The translations under genes and the position numbers were made by a program. Positions 8,391-16,881 of a stretch of 64,000 nucleotides of DNA are shown in pieces. Every line of letters begins with the position of its first letter. Position 1 is the stretch's first letter. Source of the DNA: VAZQ01 sp036555745 (GTDB lineage Bacteria; Pseudomonadota; Alphaproteobacteria; Rhizobiales; Xanthobacteraceae); the NCBI GenBank assembly GCA_036555745.1, contig DATBKV010000128.1, forward strand, positions 29,255 through 93,254, given 5' to 3'. The notes beneath the pieces are model-generated. The model ran no database searches, had not been told where the DNA came from, and was given only the letters and a program-made list of their open reading frames with translations.

Positions 8391-9184
8391 TCGAAGCCGA
8401 GGACGGGGCGGGGCGGCAGAGCTTTGTGGAGCGCCACCGCCAGCTCCTGCTCGGCTGCCTGGCGGTGGCGCTGTTCTTTGCCGCCTGGCAGGCAGTGTTT
8501 CTGGTCGTTCCGTTCAATCCATTGTTCATCAGCAAGCCCAGCCTGATCGCCAAGGCTCTGCTCGATCTCATCGCGAGCGGCCAACTATTGGACGACCTGC
8601 GCGTCAGCGCGATCCCGTTCTTCTACGGCTTTACCGCAGCAATCGTCGTCGGGGTGGCGGTCGGCATCGTCATGGGCTGGCGCGCGCGGGTCGGCTACGC
8701 CCTCGACCCGCTGATGACCGCGCTCTATGCCAGCCCGCTGGTCGCGCTGGCCCCGCTCCTGGTCGTGTTCTTCGGGGTCGGAGTGGCGGGGAAGGCGATC
8801 ATCATCTTTTCGCTCGCGGTCTTTCCCTTCGTGTTCAACGCCTATGCCGGCGTGCGCGCCGTCGACCCGCTTCTGATCAACGTCGTGCGCTCGCTCGGCG
8901 GCAGCGAGATGAATCTTTACCTCAAGGTCATCCTTCCGAGCACCCTGCCCTACATCGTCGCCGGCGCGCGCCTCGCCGTCGGCCGGGCACTCGTCGGTGT
9001 CCTCGTCGCCGAGTTCTTCGCGGCCTCGGAAGGAATCGGCTACGCGATTGCCAGGTTCGGCGACTTGTATGCTCTCGACCGCATGTTCGCCTGTATTCTG
9101 ACCGTCATGGTGATCGCGGTCGCTCTCACGGAAGCGGTACGGTGGGCGGAACGCGCGGCGTTTCCCTGGCGAAGCGGGCAATAG
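8357..9184 (+). CDS. ABC transporter permease, first of a pair
   Basis: A 275-residue membrane protein with about six transmembrane segments. The EAA loop reads GVRAVDPLLINVVRSLGGSE followed by VILPSTLPYIVAGARLAVG. It begins inside the 3' end of the ATPase gene (34-base overlap) and ends 3 bases before the second permease. Two non-identical permeases following one ATPase suggest a heterodimeric channel or two alternative homodimers. The N-terminal 25 residues are acidic and cytosolic. Confidence 0.85.
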   Translation: MAHAEGRNLGLVEAEDGAGRQSFVERHRQLLLGCLAVALFFAAWQAVFLVVPFNPLFISKPSLIAKALLDLIASGQLLDDLRVSAIPFFYGFTAAIVVGVAVGIVMGWRARVGYALDPLMTALYASPLVALAPLLVVFFGVGVAGKAIIIFSLAVFPFVFNAYAGVRAVDPLLINVVRSLGGSEMNLYLKVILPSTLPYIVAGARLAVGRALVGVLVAEFFAASEGIGYAIARFGDLYALDRMFACILTVMVIAVALTEAVRWAERAAFPWRSGQ

Positions 9185-9187
9185 AAG

Positions 9188-10039
9188 ATGAGCGAGACCG
9201 GCGCCATCAAGGCCAACATCGCGATTGCGGCCGAGGAGGCCGGCGCGCCAAGCACGAACCCGTGGCGGCGCTGGGAAGCGAGCATGCTCGGCGCGGGCAG
9301 CATCGCGCTCCTTCTTCTGGCGTGGGAGTTGGTGCCTTACGTCTTCACGATTTCCCCCGGCACCAAACTGTTCTTCACCACGCCCAGCCAGATCGCCGGC
9401 ACGCTCTGGAAAATGTTTGCGACCGGGACGATCTGGGCGCCGCTCGGCGTCAGCGCATCCGGCTTTGCCCTCGGGCTCGGCTTGGCGATCGTGGTCGGAC
9501 TGCCGCTCGGCGTCCTGCTCGGCCGCTGGCGCACGCTCAATGCGATGGCGGATCCCTTCATCACCGCGTTCAACGCGACGCCGCGCCTGGTGTTTCTGCC
9601 GCTCGTCTTGCTTTGGTTCGGACTGGGGCTGTGGTCGAAGGTTATAATCGTGTTCATCGGGGCGCTGTTTCCGATCCTGATCAACACCTATGAAGGCGTG
9701 CGCAATGCCGACAAGACCCTGATCAACGTCGTGCGCTCGTTCGGTGCTGGCGAGTGGGCGGTGGCGCGCCTGGTGGTGCTGCCCAATTCATTGCCCTATG
9801 TCGTTGCCGGACTGCGGCTCGGCATCGGCCGGGCCGTCCTCGGCGTGGTAGTGGCCGAATTTTTCGGCTCCGAGGAGGGGCTCGGCGTGCTGATGGTACA
9901 AGCCTCGGGCCGCTATCAAGTGGACGTGGTTTTCGCGGGGCTGATCATTTTCGCTACGCTGTCGCTGCTGATGACCGGACTGGTGAAACTGCTCGAGGAC
10001 CGACTCAGCCGCTGGCGGCCGCAGCGCACCGCGGACTAG
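9188..10039 (+). CDS. ABC transporter permease, second of a pair
   Basis: A 283-residue permease of the same family as its upstream neighbour, with the EAA loop GVRNADKTLINVVRSFGAGE and VLPNSLPYVVAGLRLGIG. It starts 3 bases after the previous stop, so the two are certainly cotranscribed. The N-terminus is longer and Ala-rich before the first transmembrane helix at about residue 37. The operon ends here; the matching binding-protein gene is not downstream on this strand but is encoded convergently at 10231-11247. Confidence 0.85.
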   Translation: MSETGAIKANIAIAAEEAGAPSTNPWRRWEASMLGAGSIALLLLAWELVPYVFTISPGTKLFFTTPSQIAGTLWKMFATGTIWAPLGVSASGFALGLGLAIVVGLPLGVLLGRWRTLNAMADPFITAFNATPRLVFLPLVLLWFGLGLWSKVIIVFIGALFPILINTYEGVRNADKTLINVVRSFGAGEWAVARLVVLPNSLPYVVAGLRLGIGRAVLGVVVAEFFGSEEGLGVLMVQASGRYQVDVVFAGLIIFATLSLLMTGLVKLLEDRLSRWRPQRTAD

Positions 10040-10076
10040 TGATCGATCGATTGGAGGCGCGCGCAAGCTGCGCAAA

Positions 10077-10093
10077 TCGCCCGCCGCGGGCGA
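10077..10093. terminator. Palindrome between convergent transporter genes
   Basis: TCGCCCGC-C-GCGGGCGA is a 17-base perfect palindrome lying 38 bases after the permease stop in the 190-base gap between convergent genes. As RNA it would give a compact GC stem on either strand. There is no T tract, so it is at best a weak or Rho-assisted bidirectional terminator. Confidence 0.3.
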
Positions 10094-10230
10094 GCATTCC
10101 CACTCCGCGCGATTGTGCCCGCGGGCGCAAGAGCCGGGCCGGGCGCGACACACGCGGTGCGGATGAAAAGCGGTCCGCGCGCTTGCCGCCTCTGCGGCCC
10201 GGCTCACCGAGGGGCGGCCTGCCCTAGCGA

Positions 10231-11247
10231 TCAGTTGCTCGGTGCAGCGAGCTTGGTCGGCACGTAGCCCATTTCCTTGAGGGTCGAGTCGAGCAGGTCG
10301 CGGGTCAAAAACTGCTCCGGATCGGGCAGCGGCTTGTCCTTCGCCCACTGGTTCGCGGCAATCATGGTTTGCCGGCGTGCCTCGAAGATTTCGCGAAACA
10401 GCTCCTTGGGGATTTCGGCGCCGAAGGTGTTGTGCAGTTGATCCCAGATCACGCCGGCCTCCTGATCGCTCTGGATACCGAGATTTCCCTTCAGAATGGG
10501 AATCGACCCCGCCCGGTTGTCGCGGAAGTACGTCACGCCCTTGGCGATGGCGCGGATGACCTTCTTGACGGTGTCGGGGTGCTGATCGACATACGCCTTG
10601 CGGGTCCAGATGGTGCCGCCGGCGCGCGGAATGTAATCGCCGGTCCGCAACAGCACCTTCATTCCGGCGTCCAATGCTTTCGGGACGCGCGGGGTCGAGA
10701 CCAGTGCCCCCTGAATGTCGCCGTTGATCAGCGCCGCCATCCGCTCCGCCTCGCCCTGGAACGAGATCACCTTGTAGTCCTTGCCGACGGTCATGTGGAA
10801 AAACCGCTCGAGCACGGTCGCGCCTTCATCGTAGTCGGCCGCGCCGGCGCGGCCGTAGCCCACCGTCTTGCCCTTCAGGTCCTCGGGCTTGCTGATTTCC
10901 TTGCGCACCACGATGACCCATTGCGACTTGAGCGACTCGCCGACGACGTAACGTATCTCCGCGCCGCTCAATGCCGCCTGGGCGCCGCCCGAGGGGATCG
11001 GCACGAAATCGACATTGCCCGAAAGCGCGGCAGTGACCAGCGCCTTGCCGGTCAATGAGACGAAGCGCGCATCGAGACCTTCCGCCTTGAAGTAACCCTG
11101 ATCCATGGCCACGTAGCTGGGAATGTGAAAGCCATTGCCCCCGATCACCTTGCCGATGGTAACCGGCGTTTGCGCATCGGCGGCGCCGAGGCCGAGGGAA
11201 ATGAGCGCTGTCAGGACGAAGGCGACGGTCGATCGGAGCATCCACAT
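10231..11247 (-). CDS. ABC importer substrate-binding protein (second importer, convergent)
   Basis: A 338-residue periplasmic protein with a clear signal peptide (about 1-26, LSLGLGAADAQ). The mature part is an NMT1/THI5-like binding fold: SYVAMDQGYFKAEGLDARFVSL, a Ser/Gly pocket segment IPSGGAQAALSGAE, and DLKGKTVGYGRAG. The start at 11247 is set by AGGAGG 6 bases upstream; a longer frame exists but is Arg-rich and implausible. It is the natural partner of the ATPase and two permeases at 7620-10039, yet lies on the opposite strand facing them, so it must have its own promoter in 11248-11421. Ligand unknown. Confidence 0.85.
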   Translation of the reverse strand: MWMLRSTVAFVLTALISLGLGAADAQTPVTIGKVIGGNGFHIPSYVAMDQGYFKAEGLDARFVSLTGKALVTAALSGNVDFVPIPSGGAQAALSGAEIRYVVGESLKSQWVIVVRKEISKPEDLKGKTVGYGRAGAADYDEGATVLERFFHMTVGKDYKVISFQGEAERMAALINGDIQGALVSTPRVPKALDAGMKVLLRTGDYIPRAGGTIWTRKAYVDQHPDTVKKVIRAIAKGVTYFRDNRAGSIPILKGNLGIQSDQEAGVIWDQLHNTFGAEIPKELFREIFEARRQTMIAANQWAKDKPLPDPEQFLTRDLLDSTLKEMGYVPTKLAAPSN

Positions 11248-11421
11248 GGAACACCTCCTGGTTGCGAAGGCCGGCGACTTGGGGGACGATACACCGAGCG
11301 TGCGAGCAGGCGGAATGGGGCGAGTGGACACAGGTCGATCACAGTCGCCGCGGGTACGACGGGGTCGCCGCCGGCGTGCTAGCTCTTGAACAAGGGCCGC
11401 CAACCGACTGCGCGTTAGCCG

Positions 11422-12537
11422 ATGAGTCGACCTCCTCCCTTCCGCGCCGAGCACATCGGCAGCTTGCTGCGGCCGCCGGAACTGCTGCAGGCGCGAGGCC
11501 AGCATGCGGACGGCAGGCTCGCCCCCGACGAGCTACGCGCGATCGAGGACGACGCCATCCGGGGCGTCGTCAAGCTGCAGGAGGACATCGGGTTTGAGGT
11601 GGTGACCGATGGCGAGTTCCGGCGCGGGACCTACTCCGATTCCTTCACCAGCGCCGGCATTTCCGGCGTGAAGATAGAGCTGACCGAGGAGCAGGGCTGG
11701 ACCAGATCGGCAATCCGCGGCCACCGCATGGCGCGGCGGATTCCCGCGGTCGTGGACCGCATCGCCTGGGCCGGGCCGCAGAACGCGGACGACTTCCGCT
11801 TCCTCAAGTCGGTCACCACCCGCACGCCCAAGATCACGCTCCCCGGCCCCTGCTATATTCACTACCGCGCGGGCCGCGCCAATATCAGCCGCGACGCCTA
11901 TCCCGACCTCGATGCGTTCTGGTCCGACCTGGTGCAAGCCTATGCCCGCGAGATGCGCGCGCTCGCGGACGCCGGCTGCGGCTATCTGCAAATCGACGAG
12001 ACCTCGCTGGTGAAGCTCGGCGATCCGCGCGTACGACGCCTGCTGGCGGAACGCGGCGACGACTGGTCCGATCTGCTGCGGACCTATATCGCGGCGGTCA
12101 ATGCCGTCGTCGCGGCCGCGCCGCCGGGCATGACGATCGGGATACACATCTGCCGCAGCCAGGATCCGAGTTGGCAGGCCGACACCGGCTATGATCCCAT
12201 CGCGGAGCCACTGTTCAATGCGATGAAGGTCGACAATTACTTTCTCGAATACGACAATGCGCGTGCCGGCAGCTTCGCGCCGCTGCGCTTCGTGCCTGCG
12301 GGAAAATTCGTGGTGCTCGGGCTGGTCGCCTCGCGGGTTTCCGAATTGGAGAGTATCGAGCTCCTGGAGCGGCGGATCGCGGAGGCGAGCCGCTATGTCA
12401 AGCTCGAGCAATTGGGCCTGAGCCCGCAGTGCGGCTTCTCGACCAGCGCCGCCGAACACGTCGCAGTGAGCGAGGCGGTCGAGAAGGCGAAGCTTGCGCG
12501 CGTGGTCGAGGTGGCGCGGCGAGTGTGGGGCGGGTGA
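11422..12537 (+). CDS. Cobalamin-independent methionine synthase II (MetE C-terminal half) family protein
   Basis: A 371-residue zinc methyltransferase corresponding only to the catalytic C-terminal half of MetE (full MetE is about 750 residues). All four zinc ligands of the family are present: His242 and Cys244 (IGIHICRS), Glu276 and Cys337 (SPQCGF). The IDE motif at 191-193 that contacts substrate is also there. Without the N-terminal half it is probably not a classical 5-methyltetrahydropteroyltriglutamate-homocysteine transferase. Relatives include corrinoid-dependent methyltransferases and epoxyalkane:CoM transferase. Its neighbours give no methyl donor clue. It reads away from the binding-protein gene and converges on the monooxygenase-like gene. 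Confidence 0.8.
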   Translation: MSRPPPFRAEHIGSLLRPPELLQARGQHADGRLAPDELRAIEDDAIRGVVKLQEDIGFEVVTDGEFRRGTYSDSFTSAGISGVKIELTEEQGWTRSAIRGHRMARRIPAVVDRIAWAGPQNADDFRFLKSVTTRTPKITLPGPCYIHYRAGRANISRDAYPDLDAFWSDLVQAYAREMRALADAGCGYLQIDETSLVKLGDPRVRRLLAERGDDWSDLLRTYIAAVNAVVAAAPPGMTIGIHICRSQDPSWQADTGYDPIAEPLFNAMKVDNYFLEYDNARAGSFAPLRFVPAGKFVVLGLVASRVSELESIELLERRIAEASRYVKLEQLGLSPQCGFSTSAAEHVAVSEAVEKAKLARVVEVARRVWGG

Positions 12538-12545
12538 AAGCCCCT

Positions 12546-12653
12546 GCTAGCGCATGTCCCGGAAACATGGGCGCCGGCTTTCCGATAAAGGACATGCGCA
12601 AAATCAAAAAAAGCCAGAGCGCATCCCGATGCGATCCAATCGGGATGCGCTCT
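12546..12653 (-). repeat. Dispersed intergenic repeat, copy 1
   Basis: About 105 bases, matching copy 2 at 20529-20626 in the opposite orientation with only scattered substitutions and two one-base indels. Read on the minus strand it has a 15-bp perfect hairpin (12653-12639 with 12630-12616), then CTTTTTTTGATTTTG, then a second imperfect palindrome GCGCATGTCC...GGACATGCGC (12600-12551). The first stem plus T run looks like an intrinsic terminator for the minus-strand gene ending at 12652. The hairpin overlaps that gene's stop codon. Similar repeats (GCGCATGTCC...CGGAAAACCGG) are common in rhizobial genomes. Confidence 0.85.
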
Positions 12654-12984
12654 ACGCCACGGCGGCCTTGCCCCGAGTCACGGTCTGGCGCACCTCGAAC
12701 CCCTCGAATTGCGGATGGTCGAGGTAGAGCGGCTTGTTCTGCCCGGCGTCACGATGGGCGGCGCGGAACGCTTCCGACCTGGTCCAGGCTTCGAACGCCG
12801 CGCGGCTCTGCCAGGTGCTGTGCGAGGCATAGAGCGTGTGGTCGTCATGCTCGGCGCCCTTGAGCAGGTGGAAATCGATAAACCCGGGCACCTTGGCCAG
12901 ATGCGAATCGCGACTGAGCCAGACTTCCTCGAAGGCCTCTTCCGAGCCTCTCTTCACGCGGAAACGGTTCATGGCGATGTACAT
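12652..12984 (-). CDS. Antibiotic biosynthesis monooxygenase (ABM)/HmoA-like protein
   Basis: A 110-residue ferredoxin-like dimeric alpha/beta barrel protein. Residues typical of the heme-degrading IsdG/HmoA branch are present: Asn6 (MYIAMNRF), Trp58 (HSTWQSR) and His77 (EAFRAAH). The start is set by AGGAG 8 bases upstream of 12984. Known members cleave heme or oxygenate polyketides without cofactors; which applies here is unknown. The gene ends directly in a terminator-like repeat and follows tenA on the same strand with a 131-base gap. Confidence 0.75.
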   Translation of the reverse strand: MYIAMNRFRVKRGSEEAFEEVWLSRDSHLAKVPGFIDFHLLKGAEHDDHTLYASHSTWQSRAAFEAWTRSEAFRAAHRDAGQNKPLYLDHPQFEGFEVRQTVTRGKAAVA

Positions 12985-13115
12985 GGCTTGTCTCCTGGCT
13001 CGGCGCTGTGCCGCAAGTCGGGGGAAGCGAGCGCTCTTCGCGCCCGAGATGCACAGCATGAACGCGCGCCGCGCCGTCAGCCATGCTCCAAGCGCGCCGT
13101 GCTCGGCGCCCGCAC

Positions 13116-13793
13116 CTATATCAGCCAGTCCTCCAGGCGAAAAGCCGAGTCCCAGAACACCCATTCCAACTGGGTCGCCCGTGTGAAGGCGGCATGCATG
13201 CGCCCGCGCAGCCCTGGCGAGACGTCGGCGGCGGCGGCGTCCGTTGCGGCGATCACGGAACGGACCGCGGCATGGAACTCTTCCCCGGCATAGGTGTCGA
13301 TCCAGGCCCGATAAGGATTTCCCCGCGCCGCGCGGGCATGAATATCGCGTCCCACCTCGGCGTAGATCCAGAAGCAGGGCAACAGCGCGCCAAGCAGCAC
13401 CTCGTACGGCTCCGCATAGGCGGTCGCCAGCAGGTAGCAGACGTAGTGGTGACAAGCCGGCGACAACGGCGTTTGCGCGAACATCTCCGAGGTGATGCCA
13501 TAGCGCTGGAAAAAGGAACCGTGCAGCGCCCGCTCGACCACGATCGCGCCCTCGGCCGAGTTCGCGAATTGCACGATCCGGTCCGCATCCGGCGCCTTGG
13601 CAGCGGCAAGGGTCAGGGCGCGGCCGAAGCCGACGAGGTAGTGCGCGTCCTGGATGATGTAATGCTTGAACCGCGCCTCGTTCAACGTCCCCGCCGCGAG
13701 CTCGGCATTGAACGGCATCGCCCGGATCAGCTCGTAGACGCGTGCGTTGCGGTCCCAGGCCTCACGCGAGAAGGCCGTGCCAGTTTCGGACAT
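13116..13793 (-). CDS. tenA: TenA/thiaminase II family protein
   Basis: A 225-residue all-helical protein of the TenA family, which hydrolyses aminopyrimidine to hydroxypyrimidine in thiamine salvage. Visible family residues are Asp49 and Tyr52 (QDAHYL), Cys114 in SPACHHY, and Glu171/Glu172 (GEEFHA). The length is normal. The ATG at 13793 gives the family N-terminus; the frame extends 132 bases upstream without homology. The two nearby NMT1/THI5-type importers could carry a thiamine precursor, but no other thi gene is in the window, so this link is only an inference. Some TenA proteins have other amine-hydrolase roles. Confidence 0.85.
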   Translation of the reverse strand: MSETGTAFSREAWDRNARVYELIRAMPFNAELAAGTLNEARFKHYIIQDAHYLVGFGRALTLAAAKAPDADRIVQFANSAEGAIVVERALHGSFFQRYGITSEMFAQTPLSPACHHYVCYLLATAYAEPYEVLLGALLPCFWIYAEVGRDIHARAARGNPYRAWIDTYAGEEFHAAVRSVIAATDAAAADVSPGLRGRMHAAFTRATQLEWVFWDSAFRLEDWLI

Positions 13794-14029
13794 GATCGGA
13801 TGTCCCTCGAGTCGGTTCGGCCCAAGCCGAAGGCGGAAGCCCATATTCACATCGCGCAAGAAGCGCCTCGGCGTAGTCGTCGGCTTGCAGGTGCTCAGCA
13901 TTGGGGTGAGCATGCCCGGCGCCAAGCCCGTTGACCTGCGTCCCGCCGGCGCATCCGATTGACCGCACGCCGCCCTATGTTACCTTGAAACAAAGGGTGC
14001 ACTGCAATTTCGCGAGGGAGCACACCATC

Positions 14030-15193
14030 ATGTCGGCAGGCAAGAGCAACGCAAGCGCAGCGCATCGGCTTCCGAACCGGGAAGCAGCCCTCGCGCATCT
14101 CTACAGCGAGATTTCAGCCAAGCATATGTTTCCGTTCTGGGCGACGTCGACCGACGTCGCCCACGATGAAATCAAGCAGTTGATGGGCGCGCAGAGGGCG
14201 GTTCCCCATCGCTGGAGCTACAAAGACGACATCGAGCCGATCCTGTTTCGCGCCGCCGAGCTCGTCACCATGGACGATTCCGAGCGCCGCTCGCTGATCC
14301 TGGTGAATCCCGGGCTGTCGCCGCGCCGCGCGACCGTGAGCACGATGTACACGGCATATCGGCTCAACGACGCCAACGAGGTGATGCCGCCGCACCGGCA
14401 CTCACCCAATGCCATTCGGTTCGGCTTGACTGGCAAGGGCAATTTCACCGGGGTCGGGGGCGAGGACATCACCTTCGGGCCAGGCGACATGGTGCTTACT
14501 CCGGTCGACACCTGGCACAACCACGGTAATGTCGGGAACGAGCCGGCCGTCAATCTCTCGGTGCTCGACCTGCCACTGGTCGAGACCCTGAACGCGGTCT
14601 ACTTCGAGCACGATTACACCGAGCCTGTGGAAGGCAAGCCGGTCAAGAAGAAGCAGCAGACCGCAACCGTGCCGCCGGACTATTCCGCCCGCGCCTACGA
14701 CCACGGCGGGCTGAGGCCGCGCTTCCTCGCGCATCGTCGCGGCGCCGGCTTCTCCTCGCCGATGTACGTGTATCGCTGGGACCGAATGCAAGAGCTGATC
14801 GAACGCTTCAAGGACTGGGATGGCGATCCCTACGAGGCGCTCTCGATCGAGTACATCGACCCGCTCAACGGCGGTCCCGTGTTCAAGACGATGACGTTCT
14901 TCGTCCAGGTCCTGCGGCCGGGGGAGAAAACCTTGCCGGTGCGGCAGACCGCAAGCCTCCTGGTCGCGCCGTTCGAGGGCAAGGGGCACTCGATCGTCGA
15001 CGGCAAGCGTTTCGACTGGGAGGCGTTCGACAACCTGGCGGTCCCCGGCGGCTCTTGGTTCGAGCACGTCAACGGAGATGACAAGCGCCCAGCGGTTCTG
15101 TTCGTCGCCAGCGACGAGCCGGCCTTGAAGTGCTTCCACTTGTTCAAGAAGTGGGGCCGCAGCCAAGCCGGCGACGTGGTGAAGATCGTCTGA
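14030..15193 (+). CDS. Gentisate 1,2-dioxygenase-like bicupin protein
   Basis: A 387-residue bicupin resembling gentisate/salicylate 1,2-dioxygenases, which open the aromatic ring using Fe(II). In the first cupin the metal ligands are seen as PHRHSPNAIRF (two His near residue 123) and DTWHNHGN (third His). The C-terminal cupin lacks an obvious His triad, as in the family. The ATG at 14030 is chosen although an upstream in-frame ATG exists at 13931; GGGAG precedes the chosen one. It heads a plus-strand group with an LVIVD protein, RidA and a GST. A GST-type maleylpyruvate isomerase would be the next gentisate-pathway step. Confidence 0.8.
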   Translation: MSAGKSNASAAHRLPNREAALAHLYSEISAKHMFPFWATSTDVAHDEIKQLMGAQRAVPHRWSYKDDIEPILFRAAELVTMDDSERRSLILVNPGLSPRRATVSTMYTAYRLNDANEVMPPHRHSPNAIRFGLTGKGNFTGVGGEDITFGPGDMVLTPVDTWHNHGNVGNEPAVNLSVLDLPLVETLNAVYFEHDYTEPVEGKPVKKKQQTATVPPDYSARAYDHGGLRPRFLAHRRGAGFSSPMYVYRWDRMQELIERFKDWDGDPYEALSIEYIDPLNGGPVFKTMTFFVQVLRPGEKTLPVRQTASLLVAPFEGKGHSIVDGKRFDWEAFDNLAVPGGSWFEHVNGDDKRPAVLFVASDEPALKCFHLFKKWGRSQAGDVVKIV

Positions 15194-15259
15194 CGCGCAA
15201 CGCCGCGGGAATGCGGACGGCCACTCCTACTCAGATGAGCTGAGCCCATCGAGCGTTTC

Positions 15260-16390
15260 GTGGCGAGCCGATCCAATACCAGCCTCGTATCCCACTTCGA
15301 CTGTCCGGGCGGCGGCCAGGTCTGGGTCGACGGCACGACGCTGTTCATCGGGCATATGCACGCCCCGCACGGCACCAGCATCGTCGACATCGCCGACCCC
15401 CGCCATCCGCGCTTGCTGGCAGCGATCGACGTGCCGGAAGGGTGGCATTCCCACAAGGTACGTTCCGCCGGCGGGCTGATGATCGTCAATCACGAAAAGC
15501 TCGGCCAAAGCGGCGCCGCCGACTTCGGCGGCGGCATCGCAATCTATGACGTCGCGCACCCGAGCGCGCCGAAATTGATCACGAAGTGGCGCACCGCGGG
15601 CCGCGGCGTGCACCGCTACGATTTCGATGGGCGGTATGCCTATCTGTCGCCGACGGCCGAGGGCTATGTCGGCAACATCATGCTGATCCTCGACCTCGCC
15701 GATCCCGCCCGCCCCGTCGAGGTCGGGCGTTGGTGGATCCCCGGACAGTGGAAGGCGGGCGGCGAGCCCTATCCCTGGGACGACGGGCCCGCGCCGCGCT
15801 GCCATCATCCGCTGCGCCTGGGCGATCGCCTCTATGTCAGCTACTGGCATCACGGACTTTTCATTCTCGATATTTCCGACATGTCGCGGCCGAAAACGGT
15901 CGCTCATACCAACACCAGCCCGGCCTTTTCCCATCCCACGCACACCTGCCTGCCGATCCCGCAGCCGCTGAAGCAACGCCGCATCATGGTGGTGGCGGAC
16001 GAGGACGTGGCCAAGCTGCGGCCATCGCCGCCCTCCTTCGCCTGGATCTACGATATCAGCGTCGAGCAGCTGCCAGTGCCGATCGCGACGTTCCAGGCGC
16101 CGGGGCTCGACGTCGACGGCAGCCCGCAGCGGCCGATGAGCGGCTGTCACCAGCCTGCGGAGCGGTTCCGCGGCAGTGTCATCCCGTTCGCGTGGTTCGC
16201 GCAGGGGCTGCGCCTCGTCGATATCGCGGATCCGTTCGCGCCGCGCGAGGTCGGTCATTATCGTCCCGATCCCGCCGCCGGCGAGGATCGTCCCTCCTCC
16301 AACGACGTCACTGTCGACGGCCGCGGCTTGATCTATCTCGTTGATCGCGTACGCGGCGTCGACATCATCGAGGCCAAGGCATTGAGCTAG
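15260..16390 (+). CDS. LVIVD-repeat beta-propeller protein
   Basis: A 376-residue protein built of repeats of the type SIVDIADPRHPRLLA, IAIYDVAHPSAPKLI, LILDLADPARPVEV, FILDISDMSRPKTV and LRLVDIADPFAPREV, i.e. LVIVD blades of a beta-propeller. There is no signal peptide. Conserved His clusters (HMHAPHG, HSHK, CHHP, SHPTHT) suggest a metal site and possible enzymatic activity, but the family is uncharacterised. The start is a GTG at 15260 with GAGC upstream. It is 66 bases after the cupin gene and 11 before ridA, so it is likely in the same operon and may act on a ring-cleavage intermediate. Confidence 0.75.
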   Translation: MASRSNTSLVSHFDCPGGGQVWVDGTTLFIGHMHAPHGTSIVDIADPRHPRLLAAIDVPEGWHSHKVRSAGGLMIVNHEKLGQSGAADFGGGIAIYDVAHPSAPKLITKWRTAGRGVHRYDFDGRYAYLSPTAEGYVGNIMLILDLADPARPVEVGRWWIPGQWKAGGEPYPWDDGPAPRCHHPLRLGDRLYVSYWHHGLFILDISDMSRPKTVAHTNTSPAFSHPTHTCLPIPQPLKQRRIMVVADEDVAKLRPSPPSFAWIYDISVEQLPVPIATFQAPGLDVDGSPQRPMSGCHQPAERFRGSVIPFAWFAQGLRLVDIADPFAPREVGHYRPDPAAGEDRPSSNDVTVDGRGLIYLVDRVRGVDIIEAKALS

Positions 16391-16401
16391 GGATCAGAGC
16401 C

Positions 16402-16803
16402 ATGAATGATGCAGGCAGCCGGCGCGGCGACGTGTATCCGATCGGGAAAAAGAACCCGAACCTGCCGTTCCACCCCGCGGTGCGGGCCGGCGACTTCATT
16501 TTTGTCTCCGGGCAAGTCGCAAAGGACGCTGACGGCAACATGATCGCAGGGACCATCGAGCAGGAGACGCAGGGCACTATCGAGGCGATCAGTCGAATCC
16601 TCGCGGAGGAAGGCGCGGCGTTGGCCGATGTCGTGCGCGTCACCACCTATCTCGGGGACGCCCGCGACTTTGGCCGCTACAACAAAGTTTTCGCGGAGCA
16701 CTTCAAGGATGCAGTGCTGGCGCGCACCACCGTGGAGGCACGCGCCGTGATCGATACCAAGATCGAAATGGACGCCATCGCCTACAAACCGCGCGGGCGC
16801 TGA
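16402..16803 (+). CDS. RidA family protein
   Basis: A 133-residue YjgF/YER057c/UK114 protein. Landmarks are FIFVSGQVAKDADGN, the mid-protein VVRVTTYLGDARDFGRYN and ARTTVEARAVI with the family Arg. RidA proteins hydrolyse reactive enamine/imine intermediates; several paralogues in catabolic operons act on pathway-specific intermediates such as aminoacrylates. The usual C-terminal Glu is replaced by a different context (EMDAIAY), so it may belong to a Rid subfamily rather than archetypal RidA. It lies 11 bases after the LVIVD gene. Confidence 0.85.
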   Translation: MNDAGSRRGDVYPIGKKNPNLPFHPAVRAGDFIFVSGQVAKDADGNMIAGTIEQETQGTIEAISRILAEEGAALADVVRVTTYLGDARDFGRYNKVFAEHFKDAVLARTTVEARAVIDTKIEMDAIAYKPRGR

Positions 16804-16881
16804 CCGCTCGCGGCGCTTACAAGCCTATCGCCGCGGCGGATTCGCACGCCTTCCATCCCGCAGGAACCGAGGAGAACCAAC

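Noticed and set aside
13794..14029. Possible TPP riboswitch upstream of tenA
   Set aside because: The region has a TGCTCA/TGAGCA hairpin but not the conserved CTGAGA and ACCTGATCTGG boxes of the TPP aptamer.
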